Positions 49,501 to 57,336 of a DNA stretch of 64,000 nt are shown in pieces (the stretch's first letter is position 1; every line of letters begins with the position of its first letter). The translations under genes were made by a program, and so were the position numbers. This stretch comes from an uncultured Bacteroidales bacterium (GTDB lineage: Bacteria; Bacteroidota; Bacteroidia; Bacteroidales; F082), in contig OMYA01000009.1 in NCBI GenBank assembly GCA_900315175.1, positions 62,001 to 126,000 of the forward strand, given 5' to 3'. The notes under the pieces were generated by a model. It did no database searches, was not told where the DNA came from, and saw nothing but the letters and a program-made list of their open reading frames with translations.

Positions 49501-49819
49501 CATCCTTCGACATGCTGTTGAACGACGCTGTTTCTTTGCCGTAAAAGTCGTTAAATGTGCTCTCAAGGTTAAAATCATAGCTGTCAGGATTGCGTTTTAT
49601 GTTGAAAACACCGTCGTTTTCGCTTATCGAAACAACAAAACGATTGTCATTATTCAATAGATAAATCAAATGAACCCTTTGCTCAAACGAACTGATTTTA
49701 GACATGTCAAGCGTAAGGGCGTTATTTATTTTATCAAATCGATATAAATCCTTAAAATCCTGAGCTTTTACTGCTATTGCCAGTAATAATGCAAATATAA
49801 GAAACAACGTTTTTTTCAT
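46535..49819 (-). CDS. T9SS-sorted protein with PKD and Ig-like domains
   Basis: 1094 residues; Sec signal AVKAQ (1-19). The first 260 residues include a Cys-rich domain (CATADPFC, IDFCCWGPFDD, CPNGLTGAKVVSCSYS) typical of Bacteroidetes gliding/T9SS proteins. It contains a PKD domain (VRQWNFGDGTTSTQANPTHT) and several Ig-like/SprB-type repeats, with FCEGDATPNLTATATGGYGN and LCSGETTSLKVNPAGGTEQY among repeated 'GG-x-G-x-Y-x-Y-x-W' motifs. C-terminal sorting domain: SVFPNPSNGEVYI and YSYNGML. It is exported by T9SS and probably adhesive (inference). Convergent with the barrel gene (6-base gap). Confidence 0.9.
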   Translation of the reverse strand: MKKTLFLIFALLLAIAVKAQDFKDLYRFDKINNALTLDMSKISSFEQRVHLIYLLNNDNRFVVSISENDGVFNIKRNPDSYDFNLESTFNDFYGKETASFNSMSKDEIGELYNVWKSQLPNGFMASMMMDIYVKDRQNNQCATADPFCTDNGMYQFPAGVNAGSGESGPNYDCLSTRPNPAWYYMRMSNSGGMTIYMYSTPGEDIDFCCWGPFDDPVTPCPNGLTGAKVVSCSYSPNPTENCQIPNNAQSGQYYILVITNFSNHPCNINFSKTSGTGTTDCSILEPFLTANTPCYGSNLVLEANVIEGASYTWTSPDNQTHNGRTWTRQNATLAMAGSYTCHVVAGTQSGDENINVFVFPNVTADFTNTEAVVGQSVQFTGTETTSPSGHTSAINVRQWNFGDGTTSTQANPTHTYSSPGDYQVSYHVAITGGNNGECGDTKTKTIQIRNEFAATVTSDNTSFCEGDATPNLTATATGGYGNYTYSWTSSPECAIDYPNSATTTAHPALGNTTFTCTISDGHNTLTKSVTVTVNAIPDATITGPNPPHVNYNASTTLSVPQMSGATYEWSSEPANLIQSGQNTNQITTKNLTEPTTFHVTVSKDGCSGSSSMTLAVGDALYGNVVIVGQPELCSGETTSLKVNPAGGTEQYSFNWQPANLIEGSNTAQTVSTKELTASTTFTCVITDTDSHTYTATSPIVVVNPIPEAMAYIQESGDIYKTYHILAGNSVILNMENIPGATYSWEPANLISNFIEPNHRTAKTVQLEENDHLVFTGTVTSSSGCVNQDNVSVVVHKSLDESYITSSVNVICEDHEVTLTVNPSGGTGNYSYYWLPSSGGVYSDPYSQTTKVYPNSSNHTYRCIIADNGIDDKVNNWIEKSINIPIHEKPSVNSSLIGQEYVIPGIDYMPYIYEYNIQVSSLHGYDIENAEYTWELFSYYDTPNHIAGTESTSTWQVFPDDIDKNKAYVSVDEYGNALLICTITTECGSTKSEIFIYTEDYNQGQSVDEINYDKMISVFPNPSNGEVYIGYNDRLVSKDIVISIYSYNGMLIDQIKANTDTNVTHYSMKDMSNGLYIVKITGNDFVVTKRFVLNK

Positions 49820-49848
49820 TTTTGCAGTCTAATGATTAATCCAACTCG

Positions 49849-49856
49849 CAAAGATA
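49849..49856 (-). promoter_or_regulatory. -7 element for the PKD/Ig T9SS gene
   Basis: TATCTTTG on the minus strand, 30 bases before the ATG at 49819. Confidence 0.6.
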
Positions 49857-49904
49857 CAAAAAATTTTTCTTAATAGAAATTTTTTTAGTTAATCAGTTGT
49901 TCAG

Positions 49905-50495
49905 TCAGTCAGTTAAACTGAACAACTGTAAAAACTCAACGAGTTTTTGAACCGCTCTTCCTCTGTGCGAAATCTTGTTTTTCTCTTCCATTGACATTTC
50001 AGCGAACGACTCTTCATAGCCGTCAGGCTGGAAGATAGGGTCGTAGCCGAAGCCACCATTGCCTTGCTCTTCCTCAAGAATCCTGCCGTTTACAATGCCT
50101 TCGAAGAAATATTGTTTTCCGTTGAGATTCAATGCGATAACTGTTCTGAAACGTGCTTTTCTGTTCTTGATTCCTTTCATCGCGGCAAGCAATTTCACCA
50201 CGTTGTCGTGATAAGAGCAGCCCTCGCCGGCATATCTTGCTGAATAGACTCCAGGAGCGCCGTCCAATGCCTCGACTTCCAATCCGGTGTCATCGGCAAA
50301 GCAATTCAAATGATAATTATTGGTTACGAAATCCGCCTTGATCTTGGCGTTGTCTTGAAGATTGTCGCCATCTTCCACGATATCGGTCTCGCATCCGATG
50401 TCGCGTAAACCCACAACATCATAATTCTTTAAAATATTCCTAATCTCCGCTAATTTATTCTTATTATGCGTAGCAAAAACCAATTTATCTTTCAT
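49905..50495 (-). CDS. rdgB: dITP/XTP pyrophosphatase (RdgB/HAM1)
   Basis: 196 residues; hydrolyses non-canonical purine NTPs (dITP, XTP) to keep them out of DNA and RNA. Signature at the start: [38 protein letters not shown] (67-86) carries metal-binding acids; [20 protein letters not shown] is the substrate loop with SHRGRA near the end. Complete. The start codon lies in a 100-bp array of heptads; a further ATG lies 7 bases upstream out of frame. Confidence 0.95.
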   Translation of the reverse strand: MKDKLVFATHNKNKLAEIRNILKNYDVVGLRDIGCETDIVEDGDNLQDNAKIKADFVTNNYHLNCFADDTGLEVEALDGAPGVYSARYAGEGCSYHDNVVKLLAAMKGIKNRKARFRTVIALNLNGKQYFFEGIVNGRILEEEQGNGGFGYDPIFQPDGYEESFAEMSMEEKNKISHRGRAVQKLVEFLQLFSLTD

Positions 50496-50585
50496 CTTTC
50501 ATCTTTTAACTCTTAACTCTTAACTCTTAACTCTTAACCCTTAACTCTTAACTTTTAACTCTTAACTCTTAACTCTTAACTATAA
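50484..50585. repeat. Large heptad array (about 14 units) around the rdgB start
   Basis: On the plus strand: TTTATCT-TTCATCT-TTCATCT-TTTAACT-(CTTAACT)n, about 14 seven-base units. In sense (minus) direction it reads (AGTTAAG)n, then AAAAGATG-AAAGATG-AAAG, so the rdgB start codon is inside the last units. It separates rdgB from ung and is the longest such array in the window. Confidence 0.9.
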
Positions 50586-51261
50586 CCTCCCACTTCACGG
50601 GTTCTATACCATTATCAATGAGGTACTGATTCGCCTGCGAGAAATGCCTGCATCCGAAGAATCCGCGGCTCGCTGAGAGTGGGGAAGGGTGCACTGTCTT
50701 CAATATCAGGTGCTTGCTGTGGTCGATAAGTCCTTCCTTGGCGATGGCGTAATTGCCCCAAAGCATAAACACCAGATGTTCTTTCTTTTCTGAGAGCGCG
50801 CGTATTGCAGCGTCGGTGAACTGTTGCCATCCGATTTTTGCGTGTGATGCTGCCATGTTTGCCCTCACAGTGAGTGAAGCGTTGAGAAGCAATACTCCTT
50901 CATCTGCCCATTTCTCAAGGTTTCCGTTGCGCGGGATAGGCATCCCAATGTCGGTGTGCAGTTCCTTGAAGATATTCTGCAGACTTGGTGGCGGCTGTAT
51001 GCCGTCAGGCACTGAAAATGCCAGACCATGTGCCTGTCCGACGCCATGATATGGGTCCTGACCTAAAATAACCACCTTCACCTTGTCGAAAGGCGTTCGG
51101 TTGAATGCGTTAAATATAAGCGGTGACGGCGGATAGACAACATATTGGCGTTTTTCTTCTATCAGAAACGTCTTGATGCCGGCAAAATATGCCGACTCAA
51201 ACTCTTGTTGCAGAGCGTCGTACCATCCTTTTTCTATGTCAGGTTTCCTGATTTCTCCCAT
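50569..51261 (-). CDS. ung: Uracil-DNA glycosylase
   Basis: 230 residues; removes uracil from DNA as the first step of base-excision repair. Water-activating loop GQDPYHG with Asp69 (67-73), and the minor-groove loop HPSPLSASRGFFG with its His (near 190). LLLNASLTVR and FMLWG are further family segments. Complete. The gene is followed by the heptad array and rdgB on the same strand, and is divergent from a small lipoprotein gene. Confidence 0.95.
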   Translation of the reverse strand: MGEIRKPDIEKGWYDALQQEFESAYFAGIKTFLIEEKRQYVVYPPSPLIFNAFNRTPFDKVKVVILGQDPYHGVGQAHGLAFSVPDGIQPPPSLQNIFKELHTDIGMPIPRNGNLEKWADEGVLLLNASLTVRANMAASHAKIGWQQFTDAAIRALSEKKEHLVFMLWGNYAIAKEGLIDHSKHLILKTVHPSPLSASRGFFGCRHFSQANQYLIDNGIEPVKWEVIVKS

Positions 51262-51289
51262 GACGAAAATTTTTATTTGTTTTCGTGTA

Positions 51290-51297
51290 CAAAATTA
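51290..51297 (-). promoter_or_regulatory. -7 element for ung
   Basis: TAATTTTG on the minus strand, about 30 bases before the ung start. Confidence 0.55.
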
Positions 51298-51343
51298 GAA
51301 AAAAAATCGTTTCTTTGTAAACGGAAATTTAATAATACCAAAT

Positions 51344-51475
51344 ATGAAGAAAATAGCAATGTTATTGGTGATAGTGTTCACTCTCGGACTTTTGCTCTCG
51401 GCTTGCAAGTCATCATCGAAGACTTGTCCCGCCTACGGTGAGCATCAGCAGTATCAACGAGAAAACATCTATTAA
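51344..51475 (+). CDS. Small 43-residue lipoprotein
   Basis: ATG 51344 to TAA 51473-51475. The protein starts MKKIAMLLVIVFTLGLLLSA, with lipobox LLSAC (Cys21), then a short tail KSSSKTCPAYGEHQQYQREN and two more residues. The tail has a second cysteine in CPAYG, a motif I believe to be common in tiny Bacteroidetes lipoproteins. Too short for a domain. A strong terminator follows at once. Supports: complete signal, frame, terminator. Function unknown; it may be an anchored peptide. Not a pseudogene sign. Confidence 0.8.
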   Translation: MKKIAMLLVIVFTLGLLLSACKSSSKTCPAYGEHQQYQRENIY

Positions 51476-51480
51476 CAAAA

Positions 51481-51511
51481 AAGAGGGCGCCCGCGAAGCG
51501 GGCGCCCTCTT
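51481..51511. terminator. Bidirectional terminator
   Basis: AAGAGGGCGCCCGC and its exact complement around a GAA loop, a 14-bp GC-rich stem with A and T runs outside, between the small lipoprotein gene and the converging BNR-repeat gene. Confidence 0.92.
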
Positions 51512-51529
51512 TTATCGATTTTCCCGTTA

Positions 51530-54478
51530 TTAGTATACTAAGAACTTGCCAGTTTCAGTCTTGCTGCCAGCCTGAACGCGGATGATGTAAGAACCGCTTG
51601 TGAGGTTTTCAGCATTGAATGTAACTGTATGTTCGCCTGCTACATAGTAACCGAGCTCGCTGTTAACCACCATGCGACCTGCGAGGTCGAAAATCTGGTA
51701 GCTGACATTGGCGTTCTCGTTAAGAGTAATGTTGATCTGACCATTATCCTTAACAGGGTTAGGGTAGACGTTGAGCTGTGCTGTAGCTGTTGTCTCGTTC
51801 TCGTTGACACTGAGGTCGCCGCCTTCTTTGTATGTGTCGCATGAGAGGACACCTGCACCGTATGTTGCAGCGTAAATCATACCCTCATTGTAAACACCAG
51901 GATAGACGACGTATGTAGGGACACCCATCTCATCATAAAGGATGTCGATCTTCTCTTCATGGTTTTTCTGAACAGCCTGTTTGATGTCCATAACTGGGCA
52001 TGACACATCACCTGACTTGGTCCATGTTGAGCCGTTCTCAGAGACGTAGAGACCGCATTCTGTACCGACCATCAACAAGCCTGTGCTCTTTTCAATCAAG
52101 CATGAGTAAGCTGGAACCTGTGGAAGGTTGCCCTGTACTGACTCGAATGATGTGCCGGCGTTGTTTGAACGGTAAGCGTATGCTGTGTTACCATAGTTTC
52201 CTAAAGAAACGAGAACATTATTGTTGTTCGATGGATCGATTGAGATACCTGTGATAGCCTGTCCGCTGAAGCCTGTGAGCTGGCTGAATGTCACGACACA
52301 TGCTGCTGAGTCGACGCAAGCCTGACCTTGTGTGTAGGCGAGGGCGAGACCTGTAACCTTGTAGAGGTTGCCTTCTGTTGTACCAACCATTGCCATGTCA
52401 CCGTCGCCGCTGAGTGCAACAGCTGTCGGGATACCTTCAATAGTGCTGATCTGATTCCATTGTGTGGCCTTGTTGAAGATAAGAGCCTCTCTTGTCATAT
52501 AGAGCTTGCCTTCAACACCGACAACATACAATGAGCTGAGTTGGTCGTGGATGCCGCGGATAGTGTCGCCTGGCAGACAGCATGGTATGCCCTGCTCGTC
52601 TGTATGGATAGCATCAGCTGCAGTGATGTAGTAATCAATAGGATAGCCAGCCTGGTTACTGTATGCATAAACCAAATCACCAACGTATTTCACAGTTCTG
52701 ATAGGAGCGAACATTGTGTCGACAGGGTTGTTGGCATCATTGTAGTTCTCAAAGAATGCAAATGGAGTTCTGAAAGCATTGGCGTTTGTGATAACTGGGT
52801 TGTCTCCACCGCCTTCGAAGTTACCGTCATAGTCAACACCGCCAGTCTGTGTTCTGTAGATAGGTGTTGTAAGGCTTCCTGTTCCTGAAACGAAGAGGAT
52901 ATATGGGCTAATCGTAGAAATAGCGCAAGGACCGCCAGCATATTGCTTGTCAAAAAAGCTTGATGCATAACCGTTGTTTGTAGGATGTGGGAAAACAACC
53001 GTACCGGTTGTTGCATTGTTCACTTGATCGGTGCCTGATAAGACGATTGTTCCATGGTCGAGACCACCGCTAATCACTGATCCTGCTGGTAAACCGCCGA
53101 CACCGACGCTCATCATACGTGCTGTTGAACAGTGTTGGTCGTCTGTGATGAAGTAGCGGTTGCTGCCTGTGAAGGTATATGTGCTTTCTGAATATGTGCC
53201 TTTGAACACACCGCCATTAGTTCCGACAAAGAAATAACCGGCGTTTGTTGGGTTGAATGCCACAGTCTGAATGCCCATGTGGATATATGTAAGCATATAT
53301 TCTGATGAGAAATAGTCAGACACTTTTAATGGTCTGTAGCTGTTGACGCCCTGTCCTGTTATGTCTTTAACTTCCCAAAGATCGGTACCGCCCATGAGGA
53401 GTCTTCTTGGGTTGTCAGGATAAACAATCATGTATCCGTTGAAGTTGTCTGGTTTTTCGCTTGTTCCAAAGATTGGATACATGTTTGTTCCAGCTACTGC
53501 AATACCCCATGTGTTACCATTGTCGTTTGAGAAGTAAACATCGCCGATTCCGTAAAGTTTAGTGTTGTTCTTGTCATATCTGTAATATGCGATATACATG
53601 AAGTTGGCATCGTTTTCCGACATTGCAATGGCTTTCGGGAAATATGCGCTCGGAAGCTGTTCTGTGCCGGTAATCATCTGGAATGCGCTGCCTGCTTTGG
53701 CGAGGAAGACGTTTGTTGTGTCGGCGGCGAGGACGTCACCGTTGTTGTTTGCTCTAACGCTTCTGAAGCAGCCTTCCTGCACGTTGGTCCAGCTTTCGCC
53801 GTTGTTTTCACTGACCATGATGCCGGCGGCTGTAGCGGCGTAAATCTTGCCGTTGGTGATGGCCAACTCGTTAACATAGCCCCAACCGTTTGATTCTGTA
53901 GGAGTTGTTGAAGGAAGAAGCTCTGGTGTTGTCGTTCCTGCAGCCATCTTGTAGATGCCTCTACCGACGAAACTTGCCTCGTAGTTGAGGTTAGCCAAGC
54001 CATTGAGAAGCTGTGCGTCGCGACCGTCACCGGTGCCGATAAAAATGTCACCAGCTGCGTTCTTGACCATGCAGCTGATTGGGAGACTTAAGTTGGTGAT
54101 TCTCTGGAATGTGACACCACCATTGGTTGTCTTGTAAAGATCACCACCCATTGTTCCAATCAAAACTGAACCATCGTTGTTGTAGATGATGGCTTTTGTC
54201 AGTCCGCCGAAGTTGTCCGGACCTGCATACTGCCAGTTCAAATTGGCGTCTCTGGATGATGTTTGAGCAGCTTTCTGACCCTGAATTAACAAAGCCGGGT
54301 CAATCAAACCGGTCTCTTGATTTGCGCGAATGCTCTTCATAAATGAAGAAATTGTAGCTTTTGAGCCAGTCCTAGGAGTGTAATTTCCCTGGTTTCCAGC
54401 AGCGTTAGCCACGATACTTGCTTGAGCTAACACCATGGTTATCAAAAGCATACTTAACGGTAAAAATCTTTTTTTCAT
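51530..54478 (-). CDS. T9SS-sorted protein with BNR/Asp-box repeats
   Basis: 982 residues from ATG 54478 (MKKRFLPLS), preferred to starts 7 or 13 codons upstream because the signal peptide begins there; the signal ends near VANA. It contains Asp-box-like turns: TTNGGVTFQRI, SENNGESWTNV, SNDNGNTWGIA, SNNAGTSFESV and SENGSTWT, spaced through a beta-propeller (sortilin/BNR type) of two or more blades sets. The C-terminal T9SS domain has NVYPNPVKDNGQI, FDLAGRMVVN, and LTSGSYIIRVQ. It is predicted to be surface-associated; no enzyme motif. Tandem promoters lie upstream. Confidence 0.9.
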   Translation of the reverse strand: MKKRFLPLSMLLITMVLAQASIVANAAGNQGNYTPRTGSKATISSFMKSIRANQETGLIDPALLIQGQKAAQTSSRDANLNWQYAGPDNFGGLTKAIIYNNDGSVLIGTMGGDLYKTTNGGVTFQRITNLSLPISCMVKNAAGDIFIGTGDGRDAQLLNGLANLNYEASFVGRGIYKMAAGTTTPELLPSTTPTESNGWGYVNELAITNGKIYAATAAGIMVSENNGESWTNVQEGCFRSVRANNNGDVLAADTTNVFLAKAGSAFQMITGTEQLPSAYFPKAIAMSENDANFMYIAYYRYDKNNTKLYGIGDVYFSNDNGNTWGIAVAGTNMYPIFGTSEKPDNFNGYMIVYPDNPRRLLMGGTDLWEVKDITGQGVNSYRPLKVSDYFSSEYMLTYIHMGIQTVAFNPTNAGYFFVGTNGGVFKGTYSESTYTFTGSNRYFITDDQHCSTARMMSVGVGGLPAGSVISGGLDHGTIVLSGTDQVNNATTGTVVFPHPTNNGYASSFFDKQYAGGPCAISTISPYILFVSGTGSLTTPIYRTQTGGVDYDGNFEGGGDNPVITNANAFRTPFAFFENYNDANNPVDTMFAPIRTVKYVGDLVYAYSNQAGYPIDYYITAADAIHTDEQGIPCCLPGDTIRGIHDQLSSLYVVGVEGKLYMTREALIFNKATQWNQISTIEGIPTAVALSGDGDMAMVGTTEGNLYKVTGLALAYTQGQACVDSAACVVTFSQLTGFSGQAITGISIDPSNNNNVLVSLGNYGNTAYAYRSNNAGTSFESVQGNLPQVPAYSCLIEKSTGLLMVGTECGLYVSENGSTWTKSGDVSCPVMDIKQAVQKNHEEKIDILYDEMGVPTYVVYPGVYNEGMIYAATYGAGVLSCDTYKEGGDLSVNENETTATAQLNVYPNPVKDNGQINITLNENANVSYQIFDLAGRMVVNSELGYYVAGEHTVTFNAENLTSGSYIIRVQAGSKTETGKFLVY

Positions 54479-54530
54479 ATCACGTAATTTAGACATTAAT
54501 TTCAAATGTAAATGCACTATTTTTAGGGTT

Positions 54531-54538
54531 CAAAAATA
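54531..54538 (-). promoter_or_regulatory. -7 element for the BNR-repeat gene
   Basis: TATTTTTG on the minus strand; a second box TACATTTG occurs at 54503-54510, nearer the start. Confidence 0.5.
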
Positions 54539-54639
54539 CAACATTTTTTTGAACTACACAAAATATTTTAGGAAAAAAATTAAATATTTTTTCTCCTAAA
54601 ACACTAAACCACACATTTTCAATGTTTAAGCCTTCCAAA

Positions 54640-55398
54640 TTAATATTTAATTGTCGAAGAAGAAGGCATCCATCCCACACTGCCGTCAGCGATTTTAATT
54701 TTGTCCCACTTGTCGGTGTTGTCGATAATCTCAACTTTGGTGCCTTCATGCAAGACAAAAAGGTCGACACCGGATGATGACGGTGAGCTTTTCACCGTGA
54801 TAGTTGGCGTCATAACGATAGCCTCGTTGCGCTCGTTGATGTATTTGTACTTCTGCGAAGCGAAAATCAGACAGCAGATGAAAATCACAAAAGCCAGGAT
54901 GCCTGTAAAGAAAGTGATTTTTCTCGCTCCTTTTGTTCGTGCCGTAAAATAGAAGAACACCACCAATAACAGGATGCCGAAGACTCTCAATGATGCCTTG
55001 GCCCAGCCGTTGGCAGAAAGCAGATTCCCGATGTCTCCCCACCATTTCGCCATGAAGAACACCGGCACCGGCTCAATCTTGTCAGTGATGAGAGCGTTCG
55101 CTATCGCCAGATTTTGCTTGATTTCATCATTGTTAGGCTCCATCTTCAAGGCTTTCTCATAATAGAGAATGGCCATCGGGTAGTTCCTCATCTTGAAATA
55201 AGTGTTACCTATATTATATAATAAAGGTGCAGACACATATCCTTCCTTTGTGATTCCCTCATAAATCATAAGAGCTGTGTCATACTGACTTTCATTATAA
55301 TAGAAATTAGCTTTTGCAAACTCCTGAATCTGAATGGTTTGCGCCTTTAACCCCAGCGCCACCATCATCATAATCACCAAACAATATATCCTTTTCAT
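54640..55398 (-). CDS. batE: BatE: TPR and SH3 domain aerotolerance protein
   Basis: 252 residues. Signal peptide (GLKAQ, 1-20), a TPR segment (NIGNTYFKMRNYPMAILYYEKAL, roughly 60-90), two membrane helices (about 138-156 and 163-181), and a C-terminal SH3-like part (SSPSSSGVDLFVLHEGTKVE onward, ending KWDKIKIADGSVGWMP). This is the layout of BatE in Bacteroides. The Bat proteins act in the envelope in oxidative-stress tolerance; the mechanism is not known. It is last in the operon, its ATG being the end of a 7-bp repeat array. No terminator seen downstream. Confidence 0.88.
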   Translation of the reverse strand: MKRIYCLVIMMMVALGLKAQTIQIQEFAKANFYYNESQYDTALMIYEGITKEGYVSAPLLYNIGNTYFKMRNYPMAILYYEKALKMEPNNDEIKQNLAIANALITDKIEPVPVFFMAKWWGDIGNLLSANGWAKASLRVFGILLLVVFFYFTARTKGARKITFFTGILAFVIFICCLIFASQKYKYINERNEAIVMTPTITVKSSPSSSGVDLFVLHEGTKVEIIDNTDKWDKIKIADGSVGWMPSSSTIKY

Positions 55399-55399
55399 C

Positions 55400-55434
55400 T
55401 TTTATCTTTTATCTTTTAACTATTAACTATTGTC
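55400..55434. repeat. Heptad array ending in the batE start codon
   Basis: On the sense (minus) strand: two TTAATAG-type units, then (AAAAGAT)2 or 3 and G: the batE ATG is formed by the last AAAAGAT repeat plus G, as at ftsH. Confidence 0.85.
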
Positions 55435-55449
55435 TTTTCTTCTCAAATT

Positions 55450-57264
55450 CTACAGATTCTTTTCCGCTTTTGTAATAACTTCAATGCCTTTCTGATACAA
55501 ATCTTCCATCTTCTTTCCCGGATCGCCTGGGGCAAATCTGGCGAATTCACAGCTGTTTAAGAGTTCAATAAATTGATTTACAATGTCTTCTGGAACGCAC
55601 TTGCTTGACATCGCCTCTTTCACTGTGTCCATTGAAAGTTGCGAACGCGAGATGTTCAACTTGTCGGAGATATAACCCCACAAAGCCTGCGACAGTTCCT
55701 CGTAGAAATGATTCTGGTCTTTAATCTTGAGATAATTGTATGCGTTTTGCAGACGTTTCTTCGCAATTTTAGTCGCTTTTTTATTTCTGACAAGCACCTG
55801 ATTCTGGTTGAACTTGTTGATTCTCTTATATGTAATAAATGCTGCTGCGAAAACGGCAATCATTGCAATCATTATGATGAAATATAATGGCGAGCCGAAG
55901 AGCAGTGTGTCTCCCTTCTGAAGTTCGCCAATCGTCATGATGTGATTGATGTCGCTTCCTACGACTTTTATAGCTTCTTGCCCGCCGGCGTAAATGATGC
56001 CGCTGCTGCCTTCATTGGCGCTTTTCTCCACCTTGAGCTCGTATTTGTCGGATTCCAAAGTGACATATTTGTTTTTTGTCGGGTCGAAGTATGTGAACTC
56101 GGTCGGGGTTAGGGTAAATTTGCCGGAAGACCTTGGAATGACAACATATTCCGCTTTTTTGCTTCCGCTTAGTCCGAACGAGTTGTTTTTTATGTTTGTG
56201 GTGATTTTCGGGTCGTAAACCTCGAAATCGGCTGGGAATACCGGTTTCGGGATGTCAAGCAAGTCGATGTTGCCTTTTCCTGTTACGGTATATGTCACAG
56301 TGAAGGCATCGTTGGATTTCATCTCTGTCTTGTCGATTTTTGAGGTGAAAGTGAACTGTCCGACAGCTCCTTTGAAGCTGTTTGGCTTGTCTTTTGCCGG
56401 CAATGCCTTGACTTCAATATTTATGGGCTGCGACTTCATGTCCTTCTTCACATTGGTGTAAGACGAGCCCATGATGTCGCCAAAGAAGTTCTCAAACGGG
56501 TCATAGCCTTTAGGCTGCTGGCGTTCCTGACGGATCTGCGCTATGCATGTGATGTCGAGCGGATCGATGGTCAAAGTGCCTGTCTTTTGTGGTATCAACA
56601 CGATTTCCTGAATCGTCGCGACATGATATTCCTGGCCGTTTCTCATCACTGACGACTGTTGCAGCACGCCGTTGTTGTCGGTGATGTCTTTTGTCCAGAA
56701 ACCTGAATAGGAAGGGGCTTTGGATATGCTTAGGTTGGAAATCGGGATGGTGTAGTAAATCTTGTAGGTTAGTATGATTTGTTCGCCTAAGTATGCTGAC
56801 CTTTTGTTCGGTACAGCTTCGAGAAACACATCTTTTGTGCTGACCGTCGCTTTATTTGAAGCACTGCCGGCAGTGACGGAATTGTCTTTTACGACCTCAA
56901 TCTCTGCCGTGCTGCTCTTCACCTTCTGTTTGTTGACAGTGATGGAGGCTGCAGGAAGGGTGTATTTGCCTTCTTTTATTGCTCTTAAATAAAACGAATA
57001 TGTGTGCGTGTTGGTCCTGGTGACAGAGCCATTGATAATCTGCACGCTCGAGCTTGACGATGAGAAAGGTCCTCCGACAAGCTCAAAACCGTTGAAATCC
57101 GGAGATTCAAAATTCTTTCCGTCGCCGCTTAGCTCATAGGAAACCTGAAACTGTTCCCCCACGACGACCTGTTTTTTACAAATCACCTTAAAATTGACAT
57201 CGTCCTGCGCCCTCAATAAGAACGCCGTCATCAAACACACCAAAAACAATCCTATTCTTTTCAT
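55450..57264 (-). CDS. batD: BatD family protein
   Basis: 604 residues with a Sec signal (FLLRAQ, 1-19), several Ig-like domains with strands such as FQVSYELSGDGKNFESPDFNGF (about 38-58), VGEQ/GEQIILTYKIYYT, TFTSKIDKTEMKSNDAFTVT and one membrane helix near 468-490 (PLYFIIMIAMIAVFAAAFI), ending in a helical cytosolic tail. This is typical of BatD (oxygen tolerance). The ATG follows an AT-rich 7/8-bp array at 57275-57332. Its role is structural in the Bat complex by inference. Confidence 0.9.
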   Translation of the reverse strand: MKRIGLFLVCLMTAFLLRAQDDVNFKVICKKQVVVGEQFQVSYELSGDGKNFESPDFNGFELVGGPFSSSSSSVQIINGSVTRTNTHTYSFYLRAIKEGKYTLPAASITVNKQKVKSSTAEIEVVKDNSVTAGSASNKATVSTKDVFLEAVPNKRSAYLGEQIILTYKIYYTIPISNLSISKAPSYSGFWTKDITDNNGVLQQSSVMRNGQEYHVATIQEIVLIPQKTGTLTIDPLDITCIAQIRQERQQPKGYDPFENFFGDIMGSSYTNVKKDMKSQPINIEVKALPAKDKPNSFKGAVGQFTFTSKIDKTEMKSNDAFTVTYTVTGKGNIDLLDIPKPVFPADFEVYDPKITTNIKNNSFGLSGSKKAEYVVIPRSSGKFTLTPTEFTYFDPTKNKYVTLESDKYELKVEKSANEGSSGIIYAGGQEAIKVVGSDINHIMTIGELQKGDTLLFGSPLYFIIMIAMIAVFAAAFITYKRINKFNQNQVLVRNKKATKIAKKRLQNAYNYLKIKDQNHFYEELSQALWGYISDKLNISRSQLSMDTVKEAMSSKCVPEDIVNQFIELLNSCEFARFAPGDPGKKMEDLYQKGIEVITKAEKNL

Positions 57265-57274
57265 CTATATCTTA

Positions 57275-57332
57275 AAACTTTAAACTTTAAACAGTAAACT
57301 TATAAACTATTAAGCTATTAAGCTATTAAGCT
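57275..57332. repeat. 7/8-bp repeat array between batC and batD
   Basis: AAACTTT-AAACTTT-AAACAGT-AAACTT, then three exact ATTAAGCT octads at 57309-57332. It fills the whole batC-batD gap. Confidence 0.85.
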
Positions 57333-57336
57333 AAAC

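Noticed and set aside
50506..50580. CRISPR array
   Set aside because: Units are 7 bases without spacers, no cas genes; it is a simple tandem array.
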